In this document: positions 16,126 to 25,720 of the stretch, one piece after another
Position numbering within the stretch: position 1 is the first letter of the stretch
Layout of the letters: the number at the start of each line of letters is the position of its first letter
DNA from: Marinoscillum sp049115815
Lineage (GTDB): Bacteria; Bacteroidota; Bacteroidia; Cytophagales; Cyclobacteriaceae
Reading direction: 5' to 3'
Length of the DNA stretch: 64,000 nt
NCBI GenBank assembly: GCA_049115815.1
Contig: JAGDZO010000007.1
Location: 62,001-126,000 of the forward strand
Made by a program: the position numbers and the translations under genes
Notes under the pieces: model-generated
Told to the model about the DNA's origin: nothing
The model's input: the letters and a program-made list of their open reading frames with translations, nothing else
Database searches by the model: none

Positions 16126-16785
16126 CTAGAAAAAAAAATCAAAACCAAGGGTTAAACTATGGGCTTTTAAATTGATCATACTGATATCTAGATCTGCTAT
16201 ATCTCCTCTGGCATAGCTTTCCAAATCAAAACTCATTTTTCGAAAACCCGCTGAAAATAAACCTTGAAATTTAGAAATCCCAACAAGCAAACCAATGCGC
16301 CCCTGATACCCTACACTATTCCCGTAAGAAAAACCATCAACCGTCACTCCATTACGGACTGCACGAAAATTTCCAGGAAAATTATAGTCAGCCCCAAAAC
16401 TCACTCTTAACTTAAGGTTTTTCTTCTTGGTTGGGAAGTCATGATTAAGACGTAATGAAAGATATTTCACATTGAAAGAACCCGACGAGGACGTACTACC
16501 TCCATTACTAGAAAACGTTTTATTCACATAGCCATTCAGTAGAATACCCGGGGTAAATTGCATATAAGTATTAGTAGCAATTGGCACTTGTATTCCAACA
16601 TGGAGACCTACAGTGCTGGTGAGTGCGTTGGTTTCAGTATTGTTGTCAAATTCGATGGTTTGAAAAGCAAAAGAAATATTTCTATCAAAACCAACTTGAA
16701 ATCTTGTTGAATTCACTCCATTCATATTGGCCTGTGCCAAAAAAGAAATCAGGAAAAGAGAAAGAGCGCAAATAATGTATCTCAT
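16126..16785 (-). CDS. Outer-membrane beta-barrel protein
   Basis: The best start is the ATG at 16783-16785, which gives the signal peptide MRYIICALSLFLISFLAQA; the open frame runs 15 residues further upstream to 16830. About 200 mature residues alternate polar and hydrophobic strands (TYMQFTPGILLNGYV, FNVKYLSLRLNHDF, LKLRVSFGADYNF) and end SLTLGFDFFF, a C-terminal aromatic barrel signature. Eight-stranded porin-like or PorT-like barrels have this size. Convergent with the AraC-STAND operon; no operon partner. Confidence 0.7.
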   Translation of the reverse strand: MRYIICALSLFLISFLAQANMNGVNSTRFQVGFDRNISFAFQTIEFDNNTETNALTSTVGLHVGIQVPIATNTYMQFTPGILLNGYVNKTFSSNGGSTSSSGSFNVKYLSLRLNHDFPTKKKNLKLRVSFGADYNFPGNFRAVRNGVTVDGFSYGNSVGYQGRIGLLVGISKFQGLFSAGFRKMSFDLESYARGDIADLDISMINLKAHSLTLGFDFFF

Positions 16786-17129
16786 GAATTGTTGAAATTT
16801 TATCGTTTCAGTTGTATTTAAGTTGGTCAATTTACAGCTAACGACTTAAAATTACTAAACTAAGGTGCTTCTCAGGTTTGGATCTACACTGACCCTACTA
16901 GGGCTTCAAATCTTAACAGGGTTCTTTCCTTCTGGTCTTGTGTATTAAGTCATCACGCAATGGTCCTCTTTTTAATCCATCCATGCTTTATGTCAGCATG
17001 GTTATTTGCGTTTTTTATTCCGCATTGTAACACAGAACATAATCTACACATATTGTCCAGTGAGCCATAGACCAACTGGTCAGAAGCGAATCATAGCAAT
17101 TAGCAATTGTTTATAACATAACATCCAGT
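16786..17129. other. Intergenic region, 344 bp
   Basis: No ORF with coding character. The only structure I see is a hairpin CCATGCT-TTATGTC-AGCATGG at 16981-17001 followed by a T-rich stretch (GTTATTTGCGTTTTTTATT). It could end rightward transcription, but no rightward gene precedes it closely. Upstream sequences of the barrel gene occupy the left end. Confidence 0.4.
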
Positions 17130-17324
17130 TCAATGCTCATCATCAAAAATTTCCTCTATTGATTGCTTGAAAAGTCGAGATACCTTGAAGGCTAGCGGTA
17201 AGCTGGGATCGAATTTGCCTTTTTCTATTGCATTGATTGTTTGTCTGGATACTTGCAGGGCATCTGCCAAGTCGGCCTGTGTCATATCATGCTCCGCACG
17301 AAGTACTTTTAGTCTGTTCTTCAT
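17130..17324 (-). CDS. XRE-family helix-turn-helix regulator, 64 aa
   Basis: A minimal HTH_3 protein: LRAEHDMTQADLADALQVSRQTINAIEKGKFDPSLPLAFKVS covers the five helices, and the tail is FKQSIEEIFDDEH. This is the YgzD/YozG-like type, commonly co-encoded with a small membrane protein. It lies 5 bases after the stop of that membrane-protein gene, so the two form an operon. It likely represses its own promoter through the inverted repeats at 17762-17842. Confidence 0.85.
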   Translation of the reverse strand: MKNRLKVLRAEHDMTQADLADALQVSRQTINAIEKGKFDPSLPLAFKVSRLFKQSIEEIFDDEH

Positions 17325-17329
17325 CGCTA

Positions 17330-17740
17330 TTATTTGAATCTTAAATGACCTACTCCAATACCGATCATATAAACCACGCCTATAAACATCACCAGTATGC
17401 CTATATCAGCGTCCTTGCTGATTACGTTGGCTTGATCCATACTAGCAAAGCACAGCCCTCCTACCATCCCAAAACCCAATGCAAAAGCCATGGCCTCTAG
17501 TTGGATCTTCTTTTGAAGCTCGTCAAGTCCTTCTATAAATCTTCTGTTGGCGAAGATCATGCCTACCCCTACCAAAAAGGTTAGGCCTATGGCCATCCCC
17601 GAATAAGTTGTGTTGCTTACATCCCAAATGAATTTGGGTCCAAATGTTGAAAAAGCTGTAGTTATGACCCAAGCGAATGTCCAGGCCGCGAGATTGAGTG
17701 TATTTTTGGATGTTGTCTTTTTGAAATTTTGAGCTTCCAT
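17330..17740 (-). CDS. Small four-helix membrane protein paired with an XRE regulator
   Basis: 136 residues with four hydrophobic helices: about 17-35 (AAWTFAWVITTAFSTF), 46-65 (SGMAIGLTFLVGVGMIFA), 80-100 (EAMAFALGFGMVGGLCFA) and 113-130 (GILVMFIGVVYMIGIGVG). A charged loop (RRFIEGLDELQKKIQ) lies between helices 2 and 3. No enzymatic motif. Paired XRE/membrane-protein operons of this form are widespread, but the membrane partner's role is not established as far as I can tell. Confidence 0.7.
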   Translation of the reverse strand: MEAQNFKKTTSKNTLNLAAWTFAWVITTAFSTFGPKFIWDVSNTTYSGMAIGLTFLVGVGMIFANRRFIEGLDELQKKIQLEAMAFALGFGMVGGLCFASMDQANVISKDADIGILVMFIGVVYMIGIGVGHLRFK

Positions 17741-17761
17741 AGTAAAGTGTTATTTATAATT

Positions 17762-17842
17762 TGTAAACTATACTTTACACAATATTAGGCAAGATTCTAT
17801 AAATAGACAAACTATAATTACTATTTGTAAAGTTTATTTTAC
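17762..17842. promoter_or_regulatory. Two inverted-repeat operators for the XRE operon
   Basis: TGTAAACTATACTTTACA (17762-17779) has perfect TGTAAA/TTTACA half-sites. A second, GTAAAGTTTATTTTAC (17827-17842), has GTAAA/TTTAC half-sites; a lone GTAAAGT also lies at 17742-17748. The two sites sit 22 and 87 bases upstream of the membrane-protein start codon. Paired symmetric sites fit autorepression by the XRE dimer. Confidence 0.55.
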
Positions 17843-17944
17843 TTTTTATTAATCATCATAAACTCCACGATTCAAGTAAATATCTAACACATACTTTAAT
17901 CCGGCATTAGCAAACTATCCTCTCCTATTTTACTATATTGTTAT

Positions 17945-19666
17945 GTGCAACATGATCTAAATAGAATCAGGAATGTTATCATCAACCGAATAGTATTTCT
18001 TTCGGCGATACTACTTGCTCCAGCTTACATAATGAGTATCGTTAGGTACTTCACTATTGGCTGGCAGTCGATTCTCATTTGGCACACCGTCATTTACCTT
18101 ACGCTTACACTGATAGCTATATATAGAAAGCGACTTAGCTCAAACTTCAAAATAGCAGTGCTAGCACTACTTTATCTCACAGTTGGATTTATTGGACTTA
18201 TCAAATTTTCCCTAGCAGGAGCATCATTTTATATTGCATTGACCATCGCCTTACTGGTTATTTTGGTCAATCGAAGAGCATTATTATACTTGTTTTCGAT
18301 CATTCTGCTAATCTTCTGTCTAATCGCCTATGGTTTTGTCTCCGGTTACCTCCAACCAACCGCTGATCTAAATACCCTATCGAGACTATCGTCACACTGG
18401 ATAACACATATCGTCTCTTTCTTTTCTCTTATCATCATGTTTGTTTTTGGGTTCGGAGATTTCAACACAGCATTAATCAAAGTACTCAAAACCAAAGATG
18501 CTGCTGAAAAGAAATATCGTCAACTTTTCGAACAGGCGCATGATGCTATATTACTTTTCAAGGATGGAGTATTTATAGATTGTAATCAGCAAGCTTGCGA
18601 AGCTTTTCAATATAAACGGGAGGAACTTATTGGCAAAAATGTAGAAGATGTAAGTCCAGAATTTCAAAGCGAAGGAGTACGGTCAGATGTCATGGCAAAG
18701 CACTTGATTGAGTTAACGCTATCGGGGTTTCCTCAAAATTTTGATTGGCAGCATATGCGTGCTGATGGGACATTATTTGATTTATCAATATCGCTGAACA
18801 CCATAGAAATTGAAGATGGCATCTACGTTCAGGCAATCTTACATGATATCACTAAATCAAAAAGACGCGAGACTGAACTGAAGATGTATAGAAATCATCT
18901 GGAAACATTGGTCAATGAAAAAACAAAGGATCTTGAAGCAACGGTTGACAATCTAAAAAAAGCGCAAGCACAGCTTATTCAATCGGAAAAAATGGCCTCT
19001 TTGGGAACATTGACATCCGGTGTGGCTCATGAAATAAATAATCCGCTCAACTTTATTTTGGGTTCGCATAGGGGGTTGGAAGAGTACTTCGAAGAACATG
19101 GGAGCAAAGACCAGAAGTCTACAGACAACTTACTTGAGCACATCAAGAATGGTGTAGATCGCGCTACAAGCATAGTCAAAAGTTTGGGACAGTTTAGCAG
19201 AAACAACAACAGCATGACCGAAACCTGTGACGTTCATGCTATCATAGACAATTGTCTTCTCATGCTAAACAACCTAACCATTTATAAGGTCGAGGTTCAG
19301 AAAGGGTATTCAAAGGAGATGATAAGAACCATGGGGAATGTTGGGCAGCTACATCAGGTATTTACCAACATTCTGACCAATGCCATCCATTCTATCGAAT
19401 CAGAAGGTAAGATCACCATTGCTACCTCTAGGGAAGCTGATGACATTATTATCACCATCTCAGATAATGGCTCGGGTATCAAAGAAGAAGATCTATTACA
19501 AATTACGGATCCATTTTTCACTACCAAACAACCTGGAGAAGGCACTGGACTTGGACTATCTATTGCTTACAATATTATCCAAGCTCACAGGGGTGAATTA
19601 GCGTTTAGTTCTGAGCTAGGAAAAGGAACCACAGTGAGGATTTCTTTTAAGGTATTTGAAACATAG
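17945..19666 (+). CDS. PAS-domain membrane histidine kinase
   Basis: 573 residues from a GTG start. About six N-terminal transmembrane helices (residues ~9-175) are followed by a PAS domain (~190-310: YRQLFEQAHDAILLFKDGVFIDCNQ..AFQYKREELIGKN). A coiled-coil linker leads to the HisKA dimerisation domain with H362 in GVAHEINNPLNF. The HATPase domain follows (N box in FTNILTNAIHSI, G1 ISDNGSG, F box DPFFTTK, G2 GEGTGLGLSI). It has no receiver domain and no response-regulator gene beside it, so its partner is elsewhere. The membrane region resembles integral sensor modules, but I cannot name the family. Confidence 0.85.
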   Translation: MQHDLNRIRNVIINRIVFLSAILLAPAYIMSIVRYFTIGWQSILIWHTVIYLTLTLIAIYRKRLSSNFKIAVLALLYLTVGFIGLIKFSLAGASFYIALTIALLVILVNRRALLYLFSIILLIFCLIAYGFVSGYLQPTADLNTLSRLSSHWITHIVSFFSLIIMFVFGFGDFNTALIKVLKTKDAAEKKYRQLFEQAHDAILLFKDGVFIDCNQQACEAFQYKREELIGKNVEDVSPEFQSEGVRSDVMAKHLIELTLSGFPQNFDWQHMRADGTLFDLSISLNTIEIEDGIYVQAILHDITKSKRRETELKMYRNHLETLVNEKTKDLEATVDNLKKAQAQLIQSEKMASLGTLTSGVAHEINNPLNFILGSHRGLEEYFEEHGSKDQKSTDNLLEHIKNGVDRATSIVKSLGQFSRNNNSMTETCDVHAIIDNCLLMLNNLTIYKVEVQKGYSKEMIRTMGNVGQLHQVFTNILTNAIHSIESEGKITIATSREADDIIITISDNGSGIKEEDLLQITDPFFTTKQPGEGTGLGLSIAYNIIQAHRGELAFSSELGKGTTVRISFKVFET

Positions 19667-19894
19667 CACCCCTTTTAATTATTCTTGAAAAAGGCGAAAT
19701 CAGAAGGAGAGCTTGCGTAGATTCTTTTAGCTGATGTTAAGATGAAAAATTATAGAAGGCGACGCTTCACTCCTTAATCAATTAGGCTTACTGAATATTT
19801 TGAGAAGATACTTGCACTCAAAAATGATAGAATCCAAAAACTAAGTCTTGGAATTGTTCAGGCCAATTAACGACAGACAATCAAAAAAATATTC

Positions 19895-22258
19895 CTATCT
19901 CCTTCTTCCAGAGTATTCCATTGCCTCGCCTTTGCCAAATCCGTAGCTAAAACCAAGGGTAATAAAGCGGCCCCTCAGGCGGCTGTTGTACAAATAAAAA
20001 TCAGACTGATTCGCCTCATTGATCTGCTTTCTGGATGCAAAGAGATCTCTTACACTTCCGCTAATAACTCCTCGGCCTTTGAGGATCTTGCGACGAATAC
20101 CCATATCCATAAACAACACCTCGGATATCTCCGATTGGAATGTTCTAAAAGCAGACTCATACCTCCCTGTAACTTCAACATCCGTCTTCCCGGGTAATTT
20201 AAACTTAGACCTTGCTTTCAACGTCCATAGCTGAGCACTGAAATCAAAAGACCTTGATTCGAATTGACCCTTTCTATCGAAAAAGGAATAGTTAAAATCT
20301 CCATCCATTGACAACCAATCCAAAGGATCATATTTCCCATTGATCTCTAGTCCTGTTGCTTTGTTCGTCCCAATATTGAACGGCATGGTGATACTTACAT
20401 TGTCTTCTACCACAGCTACTCGCTCCATCACATCTGTCGTATTTCTCTGGTACACTGTCATGCTTATAGACGAATTGGTAAAATCTGCTACGGATGCCAA
20501 CTCAAAGGAATCGGTAAACTCTGGCAATAGGTTAGGGTTACCCGTACGGATACTGAAGTTGTTCCTCACATTGAAAAATGGATTCAAATCCCATAACCTC
20601 GGCCGATAGACGCGTCTGGAATATCCCGCCTGTAGCGATACATTGTTTCGAATCTTGTACGAAGCATGAGCACTTGGGAAGAAATTATTGAATTTCTGAG
20701 TATTCTTCTCATTGTTGTTTTCCAAGAGTGTCTCCAATATGGCATTTTCCATTCTGAGTCCTCCTTTGAAACCCCATTTTTCACCTTCATAGGCACCTGT
20801 GGTATAAAGTCCCAAGACATTCAAATCATAGTTGAAAACGTTGGTGAACCCTGGATCTGATACCCATTCACCCGCTTCTAGGGTACTCACCTCAAAATCG
20901 TTGCTGACATCATTGATGAGGTATTGCCCTCCTGCCTCAATAGACCATTGATCATTAATTGGCTCTTGGTAGTCTAGCTTAAACGTATACTTACCCTCTT
21001 GAAACGACGTTTCAGTTCGTTGACTTCTATCCAAGTCTTGATCGCTCTGAATGGTCTCATCTGTAAAATCAGAGCTCAAATCTTTACCAAAGAAATTACC
21101 CAAAGCGCTAAACAACAGGGTATGATTCTCTGGGTCGTCCTGAAACTCCTTTACATAATTGAGTTCGTATTGATACTTCGGATTATTAGCTTCAGTCACT
21201 TCCGTTCTTCTCCATTGATCTACCAAAACACCATTATCTAATGCTGAAAATAGAAAACTAGATGGCTGATCTTCTATTTCATAGGCGTAGTTCCCAGATA
21301 TAGTAAGTACATTGAAATCATTGATATGATAATCAGCCCCCAAGATAAAATTGTAAAAGTTCTCATTTCGATATTCGGTTCCCACCGAACGAATGGTTTC
21401 TCCTGTGAGCTTATTCGTATTGATGCTCACTCGCTGATTTGGCAACTCCCTAAAGCCAGCACCCAATTGAGTAAAAAGGTTGAAATGCTCGGTACGCCTA
21501 TTGAGGCTAAATCCTAGACTATGATTATGCGGCACCCCAGTATTCAAGCTGATCGATCCATTAGTCCCTTTTCTTTCTTCCTTTTTGATAACTATGTTGA
21601 TAATCCCAGAGGTACCTTCAGCATCATATTTGGCAGATGGATTAGTAATCACCTCAATTCTCTCAATCATATCAGCTGTGATGGTACCTAGGGCGTTTCC
21701 TTCATCGCTAGCTAAAACAGACGGTTTTCCGTTGATCAATATCTGCACGCCCGTGCTTCCTCTTAGGCTTATGGCTCCTTCAATATTCACATTGACGGAT
21801 GGCACATTGTTGAGCACATCTAGTGCACTCATACCAGTACTGGTAATATCGGCACCCACATTAAAAACTCGCTTGTCCAGCTTAAATTCTGTTTGCGATT
21901 TCTGGGCGCTGATCACCACTTCATCCAATTGCTTGCTATCCTCTTCCAATACCAACTCTCCAAGCATCACCTGACCCTTCTGAAAATCAATATTTTCAAC
22001 CCTTTTGGCAACATAACCTATAAATCCAATTTCGAGAAAGCAGTTGGCCTGAGGTACATCTATTTCGAACTTTCCATCTACAGAAGTAATCCCTCCTGTT
22101 ATTAATCGCTCGGTCTCGTTCTCCAAGATTCTTATCGTAGCGAACTCAATTGGGTTTCCCTGTATATCTTTAACCGCTCCGCTGACTTTGGTTTGTCCTT
22201 GTACTGCAACCAACCCAAAAACAAGACTGGCTATTAAAAATGAAAAAATAAACTTCAT
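19895..22258 (-). CDS. TonB-dependent receptor-like outer-membrane protein (OMP_b-brl type)
   Basis: 787 residues. Signal peptide (MKFIFSFLIASLVFGLVAVQG), CarboxypepD_reg-like domain (~25-105: VKDIQGNPIEFATIRIL), plug domain (~125-225: LDVLNNVPSVNVNIEGAISLRGSTG and VLINGKPSVL, then ERIEVITNPSAKYDAEGTSGIINIV) and a barrel from ~230 to the end. The layout is that of Bacteroidota outer-membrane barrel family receptors, which are not SusC partners (no SusD gene here). A paralogue lies at 51602-54070. Substrate unknown. Confidence 0.85.
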   Translation of the reverse strand: MKFIFSFLIASLVFGLVAVQGQTKVSGAVKDIQGNPIEFATIRILENETERLITGGITSVDGKFEIDVPQANCFLEIGFIGYVAKRVENIDFQKGQVMLGELVLEEDSKQLDEVVISAQKSQTEFKLDKRVFNVGADITSTGMSALDVLNNVPSVNVNIEGAISLRGSTGVQILINGKPSVLASDEGNALGTITADMIERIEVITNPSAKYDAEGTSGIINIVIKKEERKGTNGSISLNTGVPHNHSLGFSLNRRTEHFNLFTQLGAGFRELPNQRVSINTNKLTGETIRSVGTEYRNENFYNFILGADYHINDFNVLTISGNYAYEIEDQPSSFLFSALDNGVLVDQWRRTEVTEANNPKYQYELNYVKEFQDDPENHTLLFSALGNFFGKDLSSDFTDETIQSDQDLDRSQRTETSFQEGKYTFKLDYQEPINDQWSIEAGGQYLINDVSNDFEVSTLEAGEWVSDPGFTNVFNYDLNVLGLYTTGAYEGEKWGFKGGLRMENAILETLLENNNEKNTQKFNNFFPSAHASYKIRNNVSLQAGYSRRVYRPRLWDLNPFFNVRNNFSIRTGNPNLLPEFTDSFELASVADFTNSSISMTVYQRNTTDVMERVAVVEDNVSITMPFNIGTNKATGLEINGKYDPLDWLSMDGDFNYSFFDRKGQFESRSFDFSAQLWTLKARSKFKLPGKTDVEVTGRYESAFRTFQSEISEVLFMDMGIRRKILKGRGVISGSVRDLFASRKQINEANQSDFYLYNSRLRGRFITLGFSYGFGKGEAMEYSGRRR

Positions 22259-22389
22259 GCTATTGGTTAGTTGTCAGCAAATCGAACTGCCGCAAGTGAA
22301 ATTTTGTTACGAAAAATTGAACAAGATTTAAAAAATCACATCTTGGGTTGGTTAACTTATGATCTGTTTTACCAACTAAATGGCAAGTT

Positions 22390-22602
22390 ATGACAAAAGA
22401 ATATACCAACGGTGAGCTGACGGTAGTATGGCAACCAGAAAAATGCATTCACGCAGGTATTTGTGTTGCTTCTCTACCGAAAGTTTACGATCCTAAAGCG
22501 AAACCGTGGATCAAAGCAGAAAATGGCTCAACTGAAGAGCTTCAGAATCAGATCAGCAAATGTCCTTCTGGAGCATTGACATATTACATGAATAAAGGCT
22601 GA
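22390..22602 (+). CDS. Fer4_19 / YjdI-family ferredoxin-like protein
   Basis: 70 residues matching the YjdI-like single-domain family: LTVVWQPEKCIHAGICVASLPKVYD, then AENGSTEELQNQISKCPSGALTYYM. Cys16, Cys22 and the C-terminal KCPSGAL cysteine are the cluster ligands that can be seen, fewer than in classical 4Fe-4S ferredoxins. A monogenic cytoplasmic protein with no linked partner; divergent from the receptor gene to its left. Confidence 0.8.
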   Translation: MTKEYTNGELTVVWQPEKCIHAGICVASLPKVYDPKAKPWIKAENGSTEELQNQISKCPSGALTYYMNKG

Positions 22603-22632
22603 TATCAGCCTAAATATCGATCCTACTAGTTT

Positions 22633-22986
22633 ATGAAACTGCGCAGAGTCTTTCTTAGTCATTTCGTGTTTTCTATCATGCTACTGTTTTCCGGTTGTTC
22701 GGATGAAATGATTGCTGAAAATATAGTTGACATGCGAGTCAACCATTACACTGTCACTTGTGAAGGTGCTTCCATTGGCAATTGCCTATTAGTGCAGGAG
22801 GGTGATCAGATAGGTTCTGTAGATTGGGACTATTTCTATTTCGAAAACAGTATCGAGGGATTCGATTACGAACCCGGATTCATCTATGATTTGAAAATCA
22901 AGAAAACGACTATTGAGAATCCTCCTGCCGATGGAAGTAGTATCCTCTATGAATTGGTGAAAATACAATCCAAGACTCAAGTTTGA
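22633..22986 (+). CDS. DUF4377-like small lipoprotein
   Basis: 117 residues, signal with lipobox (LLFSGCSDE, Cys 22). The mature part contains CLLVQEGDQIGSVDWDYFYFENSIEGFDYEPGFIYDLKIKKT, which matches the DUF4377 pattern (W..FY..I.GF.YEPG..Y.L.V) found in envelope lipoproteins related to META/HslJ-like proteins. It lies 30 bases after the ferredoxin-like gene and 27 bases before the next gene, so all three may be co-transcribed. Confidence 0.7.
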   Translation: MKLRRVFLSHFVFSIMLLFSGCSDEMIAENIVDMRVNHYTVTCEGASIGNCLLVQEGDQIGSVDWDYFYFENSIEGFDYEPGFIYDLKIKKTTIENPPADGSSILYELVKIQSKTQV

Positions 22987-23013
22987 GTGCTGCATGACTA
23001 GGGATATTCTCGT

Positions 23014-23808
23014 ATGAAAAACAAAAGACAATCACTATTCATTGTTTTAGCAAGTCTCTTCTTGACTAACGCCATTCTTGCAGAAATCATTGGCATCAAG
23101 ATCTTCTCGGCAGAGCAAACGTTAGGACTCTCCCCTGCCAATATCCCATTGTTTGGGGATTTCGTCCTAGATTTTAATCTCACAGCCGGAGTGGTCATTT
23201 GGCCGGTAGTTTTTATCACTACGGACATCATCAACGAATACTACGGAAAGCAAGGAGTGCGTAAAATCAGTTACATAGCTGCGGCATGTATCTCATATGC
23301 ATTTCTAACCATCTACTTGGTTACTCTTCTTGCCCCCGCTGATTTCTGGTTAGATGTAAATGGTACAGATGCGGACGGCAACATCTTCAATATCAATTAT
23401 GCTTTTAACACCATATTCCGGCAAGGTTTAGGCATCATCGTAGGATCTTTGATCGCTTTTTTGATAGGTCAACTGTTAGATGTATTCGTTTTTCAAAAAC
23501 TTAAAAAATTGACAGGAAGCAAAATGATATGGCTAAGAGCTACGGGCTCTACATTGATCTCCCAGCTCGTGGATAGTTTCGTAGTATTAACCATCGCATT
23601 TTACTTGCTAGCACCGGAAGGTAGCCAATGGAGTTTTGCCCAGCTCATGTCAGTCGGCTCCATCAACTATATATACAAATTCGCCATTGCCATTGCCCTC
23701 ACCCCAGCGATTTACTTGGCTCATTTCCTCATAGACCGCTATCTCGGTAAGGAGCTTTCCGCGCAAATGCAGCAAGAAGCCAGTGATAGTAGTGAAGGGT
23801 TTTTTTAG
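23014..23808 (+). CDS. Queuosine precursor transporter (VUT/YhhQ family)
   Basis: 264 residues with about six transmembrane helices. Family blocks are visible: LTNAILAEIIGIKIF near the N-terminus, FNLTAGVVIWPVVFITTDIINEYYGKQGVRK (the conserved TDIINEYYG), FRQGLGIIVGSLIAFLIGQLLDVFVF and WLRATGSTLISQLVDSFVV. Members import preQ0/preQ1 or related bases across the inner membrane for queuosine tRNA modification. No queuosine biosynthesis gene is in the window. Confidence 0.9.
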   Translation: MKNKRQSLFIVLASLFLTNAILAEIIGIKIFSAEQTLGLSPANIPLFGDFVLDFNLTAGVVIWPVVFITTDIINEYYGKQGVRKISYIAAACISYAFLTIYLVTLLAPADFWLDVNGTDADGNIFNINYAFNTIFRQGLGIIVGSLIAFLIGQLLDVFVFQKLKKLTGSKMIWLRATGSTLISQLVDSFVVLTIAFYLLAPEGSQWSFAQLMSVGSINYIYKFAIAIALTPAIYLAHFLIDRYLGKELSAQMQQEASDSSEGFF

Positions 23809-23849
23809 GCTAATTCAATTCTCTAACTTAACCCTAACCGGGTTTAAAA

Positions 23850-25058
23850 CTAAAGCGACACTTGAACAAGTAGTGCTACTGCCAAAGCATTCTTGAGATC
23901 TGCGCGAGTATCTGGATGAATGATATATTGAATATCAGGCTGAATATTGAGCCAATCAAAAGGTGCAACTGCATAAGTAAGTTCTATTGCCGTCTCGGCC
24001 AAATACTTATCTTCTATCCTATTCTGATAACTCTCCCCACTAAATCCAGAAGAGAAAGCCAAACCGATTTGATCTTCCAAAGAGCTAAATACGCTTGAAC
24101 ACAAAACACCCCCAGAAAGTGCTGATCCGAATCTATTAAAGCGCTCATTGGCCATGCCGTACCTTCCAAAAAAAGACCATTCGTAATGGTACTTTTGATA
24201 GCCAAAATACACTCCAAAGTTTCCCCTAGCTGTTGATGTCAAACCAATTTCTTCGAATGCAGCAGTGTAATACCAGCAACCTATGTTTAGTTTATCAGAT
24301 CTCTCCGGCTCATTTTCTCTACCTACCCTACTGCGTTTTGCCGAATTCATATTCGATTCTTTTCGACTAGTGAAAATCGAACTTTCGAAGATCAGTAACG
24401 CCCCGTCCTCTTTTGATAAATCTATATTATTGCGAGTCACATCTGTTGGATCTCCTGATAACCCATCGAGTATGCCTACCCTGAATTGCAAGTGGTCATT
24501 GGCTACAATATTTGCTCTGAAGGCTAAAGAAGAAACAGGAAAAATGGATGGACCATTTTCTCCCGTTTGTGCATATTCAGCCCCAATACCGAATGAAGAA
24601 TTGACGAACAACAGGCCAGGTTCTAATACATCAAATTCTGAATTAAGATCATACAACCCAGCCAGCAATGAAAATTGACCATGCAAGAGATTGTATTGAG
24701 CCCAAGCTTCATATAACCTCCAAGCTGGATCAGTTTCGATATTACTAGCCACTTGAAAGTCTCCCATGAGTGAAGTAGCAGCACCGCCATTGTTTCCAAG
24801 GCCATATAGAAAGATCATCAAGTCTGATTTTTCTTGACCAAGATTTTTCAATCGAAAGTCCACAGCAAAATCCACATTATCTACGTAGACAAACCCTTGG
24901 TCAACTCCTCCAGATAAGTTTACCCATGGCTGGGCAGAATAGGCCAGTTCAAAATTTACAGGTGCTTCCTTTAGCTTAAGACTATCTGACTGTGCTTGAA
25001 TCCAAAAACCTGACGCGAGAAAAAATGAGCAGAATATCTGCTTCATACGTCCAACCAT
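23850..25058 (-). CDS. OprB-like carbohydrate porin family protein
   Basis: Up to 402 residues. The ATG at 25058 overlaps the stop codon of the ABC ATPase gene (TAATG); an ATG at 25046 gives a tighter signal peptide (MKQIFCSFFLASGFWIQAQS). The barrel shows WRLYEAWAQYNLLHGQFSLLAGLYDLNSEFDVLEPGLLFVNSSFG, the family's signature region, later GVYFGYQKYHYEWSFFGRYG, and ends VALLVQVSL. Members form outer-membrane pores for sugars or other solutes. A TACTTTT-free, hairpin-poor end follows; a CCCTAACCGGG-type sequence lies at 23831-23843. Confidence 0.7.
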   Translation of the reverse strand: MVGRMKQIFCSFFLASGFWIQAQSDSLKLKEAPVNFELAYSAQPWVNLSGGVDQGFVYVDNVDFAVDFRLKNLGQEKSDLMIFLYGLGNNGGAATSLMGDFQVASNIETDPAWRLYEAWAQYNLLHGQFSLLAGLYDLNSEFDVLEPGLLFVNSSFGIGAEYAQTGENGPSIFPVSSLAFRANIVANDHLQFRVGILDGLSGDPTDVTRNNIDLSKEDGALLIFESSIFTSRKESNMNSAKRSRVGRENEPERSDKLNIGCWYYTAAFEEIGLTSTARGNFGVYFGYQKYHYEWSFFGRYGMANERFNRFGSALSGGVLCSSVFSSLEDQIGLAFSSGFSGESYQNRIEDKYLAETAIELTYAVAPFDWLNIQPDIQYIIHPDTRADLKNALAVALLVQVSL

Positions 25059-25720
25059 TATTTCTTCAAAGCACCATCCTCTAACTCAATAATCTTGGAA
25101 GCATAGCCGGCAAATTTCTCATTGTGAGTTACCTGAATGATGGTCATGCCTTCATTATTAAGTTCCTTGAGCATGGACATGACTTCTTCTCCTTGGCTTG
25201 AATGTAAATTTCCAGTTGGTTCATCTGCTAGCAACAGCTTAGGCTTTCCTACTATGGCCCGTGCTACCCCTACCAACTGCTGCTGTCCTCCGGACAGCTG
25301 CTCCGGAAAGAGGTCACGCTTGGCTACCATATTGAATCGATCAAGCATCTCAGCCACCATGCTGGCTCGTTCCTTTCTGCCTACGCCTCTGTAGAGCAAA
25401 GGAGTCTCGATGTTCTCATACACATTGAGCTCATCTATGAGGTGATAGGCCTGAAAAATAAACCCAATATGCTCCTTATGAAGCTGAGATGTTTTTCGCT
25501 CTTTGAATAGATGCACAGGCTCATCCATAAAAAAATACTCACCTTGAGACGGTTTATCAAGCATCCCAATAATGTTCATCAAGGTGGACTTACCAGAACC
25601 ACTCGGCCCAACGATACTCACAAACTCTCCTTGCTCTATCTCTAGACTTATACTTTTGAGAATGAAATTGCGCTGATATCGCGACTCAATAAACTTATCT
25701 ACATCATTCAGTTTGATCAT
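25058..25720 (-). CDS. ABC transporter ATP-binding protein (MacB/LolD-like)
   Basis: 220 residues: Walker A GPSGSGKST (~37-45), Q-loop FIFQAYHL, signature LSGGQQQLVGVARAI, Walker B KLLLADEPTGNL, H-loop VTHNEKFA. The sequence belongs to the MacB/LolD/FtsE-like class that works with FtsX-type permeases on the outer face of the inner membrane. No permease gene is adjacent. An unpaired FtsX-like permease sits at 45868-48234, a possible but unproven partner. Translationally coupled to the porin gene. Confidence 0.9.
   Translation of the reverse strand: MIKLNDVDKFIESRYQRNFILKSISLEIEQGEFVSIVGPSGSGKSTLMNIIGMLDKPSQGEYFFMDEPVHLFKERKTSQLHKEHIGFIFQAYHLIDELNVYENIETPLLYRGVGRKERASMVAEMLDRFNMVAKRDLFPEQLSGGQQQLVGVARAIVGKPKLLLADEPTGNLHSSQGEEVMSMLKELNNEGMTIIQVTHNEKFAGYASKIIELEDGALKK

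Noticed and set aside
16981..17001. Hairpin as a small RNA or terminator
   Set aside because: Only a 7-bp stem with a 7-base loop and no gene ending just before it on the + strand; kept only as a note.
21585..21974. 129-residue open frame antisense to the OM receptor gene
   Set aside because: Shadow of the receptor's plug-domain codons; low-complexity Ser/Leu/Pro composition and no start context.
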